In this document: in pieces, positions 1-8,200 of the stretch
How the letters are laid out: each line of letters opens with the position of its first letter
Numbering within the stretch: position 1 is the stretch's first letter
Assembly (NCBI GenBank): GCA_039961715.1
Contig: JABRVW010000047.1
Location: 1 to 10,694, forward strand
Direction of reading: 5' to 3'
DNA: 10,694 bases
DNA from: JACQPU01 sp039961715
GTDB taxonomy: Bacteria > Bacteroidota > Ignavibacteria > UBA10030
Program-made: the position numbers and the translations under genes
Notes under the pieces: generated by a model
The model's database searches: none
What the model was told of the DNA's origin: nothing
Seen by the model: the letters and a program-made list of their open reading frames with translations, nothing else

Positions 1-435
1 CCGGACCGTTCCCAGTGCGAATTGCTTGCCCGCGAGCTTGGCCTTCAGGACAGCGTCCGCTTCTTCGGCAAACAGATCGACTTCGTCAACATCCTTTCCA
101 TCGCCGATCTGTTCCTCATGCCAAGCCAGTCTGAGAGCTTCGGTCTGTCGGCTCTCGAAGCCATGGCGTGTGAAGTGCCTGTCATTTCTTCGAGTGTCGG
201 CGGGCTCCCGGAGCTTCAGGTCCACGGCGAGACGGGATTCATTGCGGAATTTGGCGACATCGACCGGATGGCGCGCTATGCCATCGATCTCCTGACAAAT
301 CCTGCCAAACACAAATCCTTTGCGCTCGCCGCCCGCAAGCGCGCAATGGATTTCGAATCGGGCAAGATCGTTTCCCTCTACGAACAGTACTACGAGCGGG
401 TTCTCTCCGCCTCCGAGGTTTCCGCGACCCCCTAG
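1..435 (+). CDS. bshA: Glycosyltransferase, BshA-like (N-acetyl-alpha-D-glucosaminyl L-malate synthase), 3' part
   Basis: This is the last 144 residues of a GT4-family (GT-B fold) glycosyltransferase; the frame is open to base 1, so the 5' part lies outside the window. BshA joins GlcNAc from UDP-GlcNAc to L-malate in the cytoplasm, the first step of bacillithiol synthesis. Visible signs are the start GPDRS-like segment followed by LARELGL, the FFGKQ strand, ADLFLMPSQSESFGLSALEA with the GT4 E-x7-E nucleotide-sugar motif (ESFGLSALE, about residues 45-53 of the fragment), GGLPE and HGETGF. This order and wording match BshA more closely than generic GT4 enzymes. Bacillithiol-type thiols are known in Bacteroidota and Chlorobi. 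Another GT4 transferase remains possible because the acceptor half is missing. The next gene starts 23 nt downstream on the same strand. Confidence 0.75.
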   Translation, partial: PDRSQCELLARELGLQDSVRFFGKQIDFVNILSIADLFLMPSQSESFGLSALEAMACEVPVISSSVGGLPELQVHGETGFIAEFGDIDRMARYAIDLLTNPAKHKSFALAARKRAMDFESGKIVSLYEQYYERVLSASEVSATP

Positions 436-458
436 TCGCGGGCCACAAACACCAGGCC

Positions 459-878
459 ATGCCGCGTGGCGACAGACACCAGGCCCTCGTAGCCGAATTG
501 CTTGCGGTCTTTGTTGGGCGCGGGTTCAAGATTCTCGCGGCCGACGGTGTTCCCGGATACCCCGCACCGCGTCGATTCCGCAACGACGGCTACGGCGATC
601 AGGAACCGAAGGCTCCCGATCTTTACGGCTTTGATGAACGGCAGAAGAGGTTTGTGATAGGAGAGGCAAAAACAGGCGAGGGAGACTTCGAAACGGATCA
701 CGCACTCACGCAGTACAACGTGTTTCTCGATCAGTTTGATCCTGCAACCGGCACTCAGGCGCAACTCTTCGTGATTGTGCCCGCAGACAAGGTTGCAGAA
801 TTCAACACCATGATCACGCACTACATTCACCGCGACTACTGGCCGAGCATTGTCGTCGTCAGCGGATCGTCCATGTGA
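459..878 (+). CDS. Small uncharacterised protein, PD-(D/E)XK nuclease-like
   Basis: A 139-residue cytoplasmic-looking protein with no signal peptide or membrane segment. I do not recognise a named family. The sequence carries the spacing of a PD-(D/E)XK nuclease core: PDL with D54, then a hydrophobic strand ending in GEAKTG with E69 and K71, then a helix containing TQY (Q85), as in RecB-like and Holliday-resolvase-like nucleases. A helix near the N-terminus (HQALVAELLAVF) supplies a Glu (E13) that could complete the site. The C-terminal half alternates beta strands (QLFVIVP, SIVVVSG) with helices, which fits the fold. The ATG at 459 lies 23 nt after the bshA-like stop, so co-transcription is likely; its ribosome binding site is weak. 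It converges on the helicase gene with 3 nt between stops. The nuclease role is inference from the motif; an inactive relative or a restriction-like protein is possible. Confidence 0.65.
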   Translation: MPRGDRHQALVAELLAVFVGRGFKILAADGVPGYPAPRRFRNDGYGDQEPKAPDLYGFDERQKRFVIGEAKTGEGDFETDHALTQYNVFLDQFDPATGTQAQLFVIVPADKVAEFNTMITHYIHRDYWPSIVVVSGSSM

Positions 879-881
879 CGG

Positions 882-3083
882 CTACCCCGGTCGAAGTCGG
901 GCGAACTTCAGCATCAGATTCTTTACTCCCCCCTCCTCAAATTTCACGATCGCCTTTCGTCCATCGCCGGAGCCATGAACTTCAATCACCGTCCCGCGCC
1001 CGAAGGTCTCATGGCGGACCATGGCTCCCCGCCTGATCTCAAGGACTTCCTGGGACTCTGATTCATAGTCCGGCAGGGGGTCTATGGATTCCCTTTGAAC
1101 GCGCGTCGGCGGCCTCCGCTGGCGTCCATTGCCCCCGGCGTGCACCCTTCCCGCGTATCGTCCCTCCCGAACCTCGACGTTCTCCGTGCCGATCTCGCTC
1201 AGGAAGCGGGAAGCCCCCGGCGTTGTCGGCTCGCCGAACCTGTACCTCATGCGTGCATGGCTCAGGTAGAGCTTTTCCTTTGCCCGCGTCATGCCCACGT
1301 ACGCCAACCTGCGCTCTTCCTCCAGGCCCGGGCGATCAATGGTTGCCGAGTAAAACGGCAGGAGGCCTTCTTCGAGACCGGTGATCATCACGACGGGGAA
1401 TTCCAGCCCCTTTGACGAGTGAAGGGTCATCAGCGTCACCGCGTTGGATGTCCCTTCCCACGTGTCCACGTCGGACACCAGCGTCACTTCCTCCAGAAAC
1501 TGTTCCAACGTCGCACCCTCCCGCTGTTCCTGAAATTCCGTTATTGCTGAGAGAAGCTCCTGGACGTTTTCCCAGCGTGAGATCGACTCGGGCGTCGCTT
1601 CGGTTTTGAACATCCGCAAAATGCCGAGTTCGTCGACAAGGGATCGAACGAGCTCGGCAAACGACATTTGCCCCCGCAAATGTTTGTATTTTTCGAGCAG
1701 CAACCGGAAATGTCCAAGGCTTGCCCGGGCCCTGTCCGTTAATCCCGGTATTTCGTCAGACATCATGATTGCCTCATAGAGCGTGATGTCTCTCGCCTTC
1801 GCATGGGCTGACACCTTCTCCAGCGTTGTTTCACCAATGCCCCGGGGGGGATAGTTGATGATGCGGAGGAGGCTTTCGGCGTCCCTGGGATTGACCAGGA
1901 GCCGCATGTAGGCCAGGAGGTCCTTGATTTCCTTTCGTTCGTAAAACCTGACCCCTCCCACAATGACGTAGGGTATTCCGTTACGACGCAATTCGTCTTC
2001 AATCGCCCGCGATTGAGCGTTCGTCCGGTACAAAACGGCAATGTCGCGGAGCTGGTGCTTCTGATGGGCTGTTTCCTTTTGCACCATTTGCACCACCGCG
2101 TGGCCTTCATCCCGGTCGTCGAGGCATTCGATCACTTCCACCGGCTCTCCCATGCCGTTTTCCGTCCACAGGTTCTTCTGGAGCCTCTCGACGTTATTGC
2201 TGATGAGGCGATCAGCCGCCGCAAGGATGGCCCGTGTGGATCGGTAGTTTTGCTCCAACCGGAATGTCTGGCAGTCCGGAAAATCCCTTGAAAAATCAAG
2301 GATATTGCGAATATCGGCTCCGCGAAAAGCATAGATGCTCTGCGCATCGTCTCCCACCACGCAGATGTTTCGGAACCGCGCGCTCAGAAGCTTGACCACA
2401 TGGTACTGTGCCCTATTGGTGTCCTGAAATTCATCGATCAGAATGAACTTGAACCGGTGCTGGTATCGTTGAAGAACTTCAGGATGTCGCGTGAATAGCT
2501 GTGTTGGGCGGACGAGCAGATCGTCGAAATCCATGGCATTGCTTCGCTCAAGATGACGCTCATACATCCGGTACACCTCGGCTGCCTGCTCTTCCACAGC
2601 ATCGCGTGCCCGTTCTGCATATCCTGCAGGCGTCAGGAGCTGGTTCTTCGCCCCGCTGATCAGCGACCGGAGCAGTTGCGGGGAGGTCTGCTGGGGAGAG
2701 ATTCCCATGGAAGCCATCACATTCCTGATCGCGTTCAACGAATCATCGGAGTCGTAGATCGTAAACGTCGAAGTGAACCCGATCTTTGTGCTTTCCTTGC
2801 GAAGGACGCGGGCAAACATGGAATGGAATGTTCCCATCCACAGCCCGGCTGCCTTCTCCCCTGCCAGGCGGACGATTCGTTCCTTCATTTCTTTCGCCGC
2901 CTTGTTTGTAAACGTCAGCGCAAGAATTTCCCCCGGCGGGACCCCGCACGCGATCAGGTGGGCGATCCTGTAGGTGAGGACTCTCGTCTTGCCGCTTCCG
3001 GCTCCCGCGATGATCATCACGGGCCCGTTGAGGGCCTTGGCAGCCTCTCGCTGGACAGAATTCAGTTCTTGAAGAAACGTCAT
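882..3083 (-). CDS. pcrA: ATP-dependent DNA helicase PcrA/UvrD (superfamily 1A)
   Basis: A 3'-5' DNA helicase acting in nucleotide excision repair, mismatch repair and removal of recombinase from DNA. From the chosen start it is 733 residues, normal for PcrA. Motifs in order: Walker A GAGSGKT (27-33), TFTNKAAKEM (Ia, about 57-66), GTFHS (84-88), Walker B DEFQD (217-221), GDDAQSIYAFRGAD (244-257), QNYRST (278-283), TLHSSKGLEF (553-562) and VGMTRAKEKLYL (596-607). The last 46 residues (VRHETFGRG to KNLMLKFARL) match the PcrA C-terminal Tudor-like domain that binds RNA polymerase, which favours pcrA over E. coli-type uvrD. The frame is open to 3176, but those 31 extra residues have no family counterpart, whereas MTFLQELNSVQREA is a typical start. 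A promoter candidate at 3120-3148 also lies inside the extension. No clear ribosome binding site precedes 3083. Confidence 0.95.
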   Translation of the reverse strand: MTFLQELNSVQREAAKALNGPVMIIAGAGSGKTRVLTYRIAHLIACGVPPGEILALTFTNKAAKEMKERIVRLAGEKAAGLWMGTFHSMFARVLRKESTKIGFTSTFTIYDSDDSLNAIRNVMASMGISPQQTSPQLLRSLISGAKNQLLTPAGYAERARDAVEEQAAEVYRMYERHLERSNAMDFDDLLVRPTQLFTRHPEVLQRYQHRFKFILIDEFQDTNRAQYHVVKLLSARFRNICVVGDDAQSIYAFRGADIRNILDFSRDFPDCQTFRLEQNYRSTRAILAAADRLISNNVERLQKNLWTENGMGEPVEVIECLDDRDEGHAVVQMVQKETAHQKHQLRDIAVLYRTNAQSRAIEDELRRNGIPYVIVGGVRFYERKEIKDLLAYMRLLVNPRDAESLLRIINYPPRGIGETTLEKVSAHAKARDITLYEAIMMSDEIPGLTDRARASLGHFRLLLEKYKHLRGQMSFAELVRSLVDELGILRMFKTEATPESISRWENVQELLSAITEFQEQREGATLEQFLEEVTLVSDVDTWEGTSNAVTLMTLHSSKGLEFPVVMITGLEEGLLPFYSATIDRPGLEEERRLAYVGMTRAKEKLYLSHARMRYRFGEPTTPGASRFLSEIGTENVEVREGRYAGRVHAGGNGRQRRPPTRVQRESIDPLPDYESESQEVLEIRRGAMVRHETFGRGTVIEVHGSGDGRKAIVKFEEGGVKNLMLKFARLRPG

Positions 3084-3119
3084 CGGAAAGAAGAAATGAA
3101 CAGAAGGACACCCCTGATC

Positions 3120-3148
3120 ATGGTAGCAAATAATCCGAGGGAAGGCAA
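3120..3148 (-). promoter_or_regulatory. Candidate promoter of pcrA
   Basis: On the minus strand TTGCCT (3148-3143) is followed after exactly 17 nt by TACCAT (3125-3120), a sigma70-type arrangement with a modest -10. Transcription would start near 3113 and leave a leader of about 30 nt to the ATG at 3083. The element has the same -35 and spacing as the stronger candidate in front of acs. Support is by sequence pattern only. Confidence 0.4.
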
Positions 3149-3219
3149 GAAGAGCGTTGTCCGTTCTTTCCCTCAAAGATTTTTTCGCTTGACACGAAGA
3201 ACAAAAAGAACCGCGCGGA

Positions 3220-5190
3220 TTACTCTTCCTCTGCTCTCAATTTTTCCAGCACGGAGAAATCCTCCAGCGTCGTCGTGTCTCCTGTGACAGATCCGCTCGA
3301 GGCGATCTCGCGAAGAAGCCTGCGCATGATCTTCCCGCTTCGTGTTTTCGGCAACGCGTCGGTGAACCGGATCTCATCCGGCCTCGCAAGCGCTCCGATT
3401 TCCTTTGCCACGTGATCCCGCAGCTGCTCCTTCATCCCCGGATCCGGCGTCCTTCCGCCTTCGAGCGTCACAAACGCGCAGATTGCAGATCCCTTGAGCT
3501 CATCAGGCTTGCCGACAACCGCGGCCTCGGCCACCGCGTCGTGGCTCACGAGGGCGCTTTCGATCTCTGCTGTCCCGAGTCGATGGCCGGCCACATTGAT
3601 CACGTCGTCCACGCGACCCATGATCCAGAAATATCCGTCCTCATCCCTGCGCGCACCGTCACCCGTGAAGTACATCCCCTTGATCTCGCTCCAGTACTGT
3701 TTCCGGTACCGGTCGGGATCGCCGTAGATCGTTCTCAGCATCGAAGGCCACGGTTTCCGCACCACCAGATAGCCTCCTTTGTTCCGCCCAACCGGTTTTC
3801 CGTCCTTCGAAACCACATCGACATCAATCCCGGGAAACGGCAGGGTTGCCGTCCCCGGCTTCAGGGGCGTGGCACCAGGGAGGGGTGTGATCATGATCGC
3901 GCCCGTTTCTGTTTGCCACCAGGTATCAACGATCAGACACCTCCCTTTCCCAATGATCCTGTGGTACCACATCCAGGCCTCAGGATTGATTGGCTCGCCC
4001 ACTGTTCCCAGGAGCCTGAGGGAGGACAGGCTGTGCTTCAGCGGCCATTGCTCACCCCATCGGATGAATGCCCTGATCGCTGTGGGAGCCGTGTAGAAAA
4101 CCGTTACCGCATAACGATCTACAATACGCCAGAATCTGTCCGGTTCAGGCCAATTTGGCGCTCCTTCGTACATGACCGTCGTCGCGCCATTCGCCAGAGG
4201 GCCATAGACCACGTAGGAATGGCCTGTTACCCACCCAATGTCTGCCGTGCACCAATAGGTGTCCGCGTCCTTCAGATCAAACACCCATTTGGTTGTGATA
4301 TACGTTCCAGTCAGATACCCGGCAGTCGTGTGGAGAACACCCTTCGGCTTCCCCGTACTGCCGCTGGTATAAAGGATGAAGAGGGGATGTTCGGAGTCAA
4401 GTTTCTCGGGGGGGCAGTCCGCCTTGGCCGTCTCCATGAGCTCGTCCCACCAATGGTCCCTCCCCGGCTCCATTTCAACCTGCTGGCGTGTCCGTTTGAA
4501 TACGACGACAGATTCGACTGTGGGCGTCGAGCGAAGGGCTTCATCAACATTCTTCTTCAGCGGCACGATGCCACCCCTCCGAAAGCCGCCGTCCGCGGTG
4601 ATGACGACCCTGGCCTTTGCGTCGGTGATCCTGTCGATCAGCGCCTGCGAGCTGAACCCCCCGAAAATCACGGAGTGGGTTGCTCCAATGCGCGCGCAGG
4701 CCAGCATGCCTATTGCCAGTTCGGGAACCAGCGGCATGTAGAGTACCACGCGGTCCCCTTTGCGGACCCCGAGGCCCTTCAGGACGTTGGCAAACTTCCC
4801 CACTTCACGATGGAGATCCTGATACGTCAGAACGCGGGTGTCCCCCGGTTCGCCTTCCCAGATAATCGCAGCCTTGTTCTTTGTCGGCGTGCTCAAATGC
4901 CTGTCGATGCAGTTCACCGACACGTTGATCTTTCCGCCCACAAACCATTTCGCAAACGGTGGATTCCACTCGAGCACTCGCTTCCATTTCTTGAACCATG
5001 AAAGTTCTGACGCCACTCCCGCCCAGAACTTCTGCGGATTTCGGATCGAGGCGTTGTAGAGCGACTTATAACGCTGAAATGACGGGATCCAGGCCTGGCG
5101 TGAGAATTCAGTGGAAGGTTTGAACACCCTTTCTTCCCTTAGAATCGACGTGATATCAGACCCAGGGGTGTTCGCGCGCTTCTTACCCAT
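3220..5190 (-). CDS. acs: Acetyl-CoA synthetase (acetate--CoA ligase, AMP-forming)
   Basis: Acs converts acetate, ATP and CoA to acetyl-CoA, AMP and PPi via acetyl-AMP in the cytoplasm, feeding scavenged acetate into central metabolism. The 656-residue product is the usual Acs length. It shows the ANL-superfamily motifs: YTSGSTGKPKG (274-284, phosphate loop), GTVGEPINPEAW (395-406), DTWWQTETG (422-430, with the Trp that shapes a small acyl pocket), TGD (509-511), GRVDDVINVAGHRLGT (525-540) and PKTRSGKIMRR (614-624), whose Lys620 corresponds to the catalytic lysine that is reversibly acetylated in known Acs enzymes. The N-terminal SLYNASIRNPQKFW segment is also typical. The frame is open to 5460, but ATG 5190 has a perfect AAGGAGG 5 nt upstream and its own promoter, and the extension would overlap the neighbouring gene. 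Propionyl-CoA synthetase is less likely given length and motifs. Confidence 0.96.
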   Translation of the reverse strand: MGKKRANTPGSDITSILREERVFKPSTEFSRQAWIPSFQRYKSLYNASIRNPQKFWAGVASELSWFKKWKRVLEWNPPFAKWFVGGKINVSVNCIDRHLSTPTKNKAAIIWEGEPGDTRVLTYQDLHREVGKFANVLKGLGVRKGDRVVLYMPLVPELAIGMLACARIGATHSVIFGGFSSQALIDRITDAKARVVITADGGFRRGGIVPLKKNVDEALRSTPTVESVVVFKRTRQQVEMEPGRDHWWDELMETAKADCPPEKLDSEHPLFILYTSGSTGKPKGVLHTTAGYLTGTYITTKWVFDLKDADTYWCTADIGWVTGHSYVVYGPLANGATTVMYEGAPNWPEPDRFWRIVDRYAVTVFYTAPTAIRAFIRWGEQWPLKHSLSSLRLLGTVGEPINPEAWMWYHRIIGKGRCLIVDTWWQTETGAIMITPLPGATPLKPGTATLPFPGIDVDVVSKDGKPVGRNKGGYLVVRKPWPSMLRTIYGDPDRYRKQYWSEIKGMYFTGDGARRDEDGYFWIMGRVDDVINVAGHRLGTAEIESALVSHDAVAEAAVVGKPDELKGSAICAFVTLEGGRTPDPGMKEQLRDHVAKEIGALARPDEIRFTDALPKTRSGKIMRRLLREIASSGSVTGDTTTLEDFSVLEKLRAEEE

Positions 5191-5195
5191 GAAAA

Positions 5196-5202
5196 CCTCC
5201 TT
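5196..5202 (-). promoter_or_regulatory. Ribosome binding site of acs
   Basis: AAGGAGG on the minus strand, 5 nt before the ATG at 5190. It decides the start against the in-frame upstream extension and is the strongest Shine-Dalgarno sequence in front of any gene in the window. Confidence 0.9.
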
Positions 5203-5237
5203 CGTAGGATGGACAAAACGGCGATTGAAGCAGTGGG

Positions 5238-5266
5238 AGTATAGCCAAAACGGGTACGAAAGGCAA
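5238..5266 (-). promoter_or_regulatory. Candidate promoter of acs
   Basis: TTGCCT (5266-5261) and TATACT (5243-5238) are separated by exactly 17 nt on the minus strand; TATACT matches five of six positions of the sigma70 -10 consensus. Transcription would start near 5231, giving a leader of about 40 nt. The -35 lies only about 7 nt past the stop codon of the upstream outer-membrane protein gene, so acs appears to have its own start even though no terminator separates the two genes. Confidence 0.6.
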
Positions 5267-5272
5267 GATTTC

Positions 5273-8200
5273 CTAGAAGAACGCTTTTGCTTCCGCGCGT
5301 GCGGTGTGTACGGGCGACCGACCGCCCTCTGTTCTCCCGGTATACTGGAGCGACACCTGGATGTTTGCGGTAACCCTGTAGTCCGCGGAAAAAAGCCAGA
5401 GCAGACTCTTGCCAAACAACCGTCCCCTTGTGAATTCAAACGGATAGGCTCGTCCGCCATTCTGCGACGGTTGCGAAAGAACAGTCTCCTCCCTCGTCAC
5501 CTCCCCACGCAACTGCCCCTTCCCCGGAAACGCATAGACGCACCGCAAAGATTGGTCATTCAGGTCGGCAACCGCGTTATCGCCCCCGAACGAATCCCGC
5601 ACGTTTTCGACTGAGAACCGGAACCCAATTTCCCATTCCCTCACCGGCCTGTACGAAACATCGGAGCTGAAAGAGAGGGCGCTCAGATCACGGTCTCTTG
5701 GACCCGGCGCCGTTCCGACCACCCTGTCCTTCCTCAGCGCCAGCTCCGTTTCATTCCCGACCTCCGTAACGGGCTGGAACCGCACCCGGACGGATCGCTC
5801 TTCCGCCTTACTCCGCTCTGACGACTGCACGAGTTGAACCAGCCCCTTTCGCTCCATGAATCGAAACCGCAGGGAGAACGAAGGATCGAATTCGAACACA
5901 TGCAGATCCTGCGTGATGATCTGTGACCCCGCAATGGTGTGGAGGGTGTTGCGAAACGTGCCGAGCCGGAGCAACGCAATATTGCCCGTTCGGGGATCGG
6001 AGCTTCGCTCCTCCACGCGGGCATATGTTTCCGAACTCAACGCGGAAAGCCAGGACCATGGGGAGGCGTCTGTGCGGATGAACCGTTGCGGGCGGATCCT
6101 GATCCGTCCGCTTGCCTTGACCTCTGCAACGGGATACAATGTTTCTCCGGGAAGGAACACAACGATGTAGTCCCCGTCGAACCTCGTCAATTCAAACTCG
6201 TTATCGTCCGGAATCGCATTTCCGTTCAGGTCACCCAGATAGCGGTAGTTTCCCTCGCCCTGGGGGACACGGACGTACACCCGCTCCAGACGGGCGGACC
6301 GCTGATTGGAAAACTCGTAGAACAAATCTGTTTCAATCCCCCGGTTTTCTGGCGAGTGCTGGACTACCGACCTGACCGCAAGCACGTCCGAATCCGCATT
6401 TCCCCGGGCGCGAAAAGCCGGCTCAAACCGTGTCTTCTTGGCCGACACGGAGGCCTGTACCCGCAATCCATTCCATTCATTCAGGCGCCAACGAACACTG
6501 TGTGCAACGGAAGAAAAGGCAGGATGGAAGGCTCCCGCGAGCGTGCTGTCTTCCTGACGAAACTGCATTTCTGCGGAAATCGTCATTCCAAGGATTGTTC
6601 CGCTTTCAACATGCGGAGTCCATTGGCGGAACCTGAAGCTTCCCTCCTGCAAGGAATCTCCTGACAGTCCCTTCAGCGTTCTTTCTTCAACCTCAAAGCG
6701 AAGTCCCGGCGAGAGGTTGCCCCACTCCACCGCGGCTTCCCCTCCGTGGCGAAGCCAGTTCGACTGAAGAGACCGGGGCGCGTCGCTTGAGGAAATCCGT
6801 TCCACACGATATTGCAGGCGGCGAAGCGTGGAATCCGACCATAGCATCTCCCCTGAGAACCTGCTCGACAAAAATCTCTCCGATCGCCGATACGAACCGT
6901 ATGCTCCGCTGATTCTGAAGGATGATACAGGGCTAATCGACGCCGACGCCTCCCGTATCCGTTCATTCCCCTCCGGGGCGGTATCAAAGTTCCATTTTCT
7001 GCCGAATTCGACTTCATTGATCCGATCCGGCGCGACAAAACGGCTACCCTGGTATCTCTCTGAGTACCTGATGTCCATTGATCCAAGGGAAAGGCCGGCA
7101 AGGGAGGTTTTTGCAGGATTGTAACGAACCGAGAACCGGTACGCGCCGTCGGTGTTGTCCTGATCATCCACGGCGGAGAGCCGGTTCTGATCGAATCCAC
7201 TACCGGCAATTTCTCCCGTCAGGCTCAGATCAGCTGCAACGTTGACTTCGGCATTTACGTTGGCAAACTGATGGCGTGAAGGGAGCGGTAGAATGTTCAA
7301 GGGCAGATGCGTGCCGCGGCCAAGGCCGGCAAAGCGGAAATGGCCGAGAGTAACCCGCTCGTATCCTGCAGAATCAGGCGGGACAATCTTCACCGGCGAA
7401 AAGGTCACCGAATAGACCCCCATCGTGTCGCCGGGGGCATAAACGGCGATGGAATAGTTGCGCCCGTTAAGAACAGTGTCTTTGAGCAGATACGTGCCCA
7501 ACGGGGCGCCTGTCACCGAGTCGCGTCCGACAAACCGAATACCGGGGAGGGAAGATTTCAGAATATCGTCACCGCTTCCTGCGAGGATTTCCCGCGCTTC
7601 CTCCGAAAGCGGGGATTCAACAGGAGAAGAAGGATCGTCGCCTTCCTGGACGACCAGCGTGCTCACCCTCACGTCTCCGCCGTCCGATTCCACCGACCCG
7701 TGCGCCGAGAAGAAATTCCGCTCATAGTGTCTGTCAGTGTATTCAAAGTCCACAACAATCCTTGACGCATTGGTAATCAGCCGTTGGCTCGTGAAAATGA
7801 TCTGTGCCGCGGCATAGTCGATAGTATAGTCGTTGATCTCGCCCCGTCTCATCAGCACACCGTCGATGTAGACGCGTTCGGAGCCCGCCACCACAATGAT
7901 CTGACGTTCTCCCCTCGCTCCCGCCAGCCTGTAGGGTCCCTGGTTTCCTTCTTGACCGCGAAATTCGTTGGTGTGGTACTTCCCGCGTGCTCCTCCGCCC
8001 GACACCGAGAACCGTCCGCCGAGAATCCCGCCGAACAGGGAAGAGCTTCGAATGGTGCCCCTGGCCCCCTGAAGCTTTCGCGTGAGGGATCCAAACGATC
8101 CACCCTCGCGAGGACCGATCTGCTCGTTGAAGTCCCCCAATGTTGCTTCCGCCGACGGGTGTTTGACTTCAACGAAAACCTTGTCAACTTCCTGCAGGGT

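Noticed and set aside
3084..3176. In-frame upstream extension of pcrA by 31 codons
   Set aside because: Not similar to known PcrA N-termini and contains the candidate promoter.
3149..3219. Possible terminator after acs (CCGCGCGG followed by T-rich sequence)
   Set aside because: CCGCGCGG is a palindrome with no room for a loop, and no other stem precedes the T-rich stretch.
2553..3287. A 244-codon + strand frame opposite pcrA
   Set aside because: Shadow of the helicase coding strand with no recognisable motif.
3412..5001. A 529-codon open frame on the + strand opposite acs
   Set aside because: It is antisense to a clear acs gene; its composition (Arg, Pro, His and Cys rich) shows no family and is what a high-GC reverse strand yields.
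5191..5460. In-frame upstream extension of acs by 90 codons
   Set aside because: It overlaps the outer-membrane protein gene in another frame, has no Acs-like sequence, and ATG 5190 has a strong ribosome binding site and promoter.
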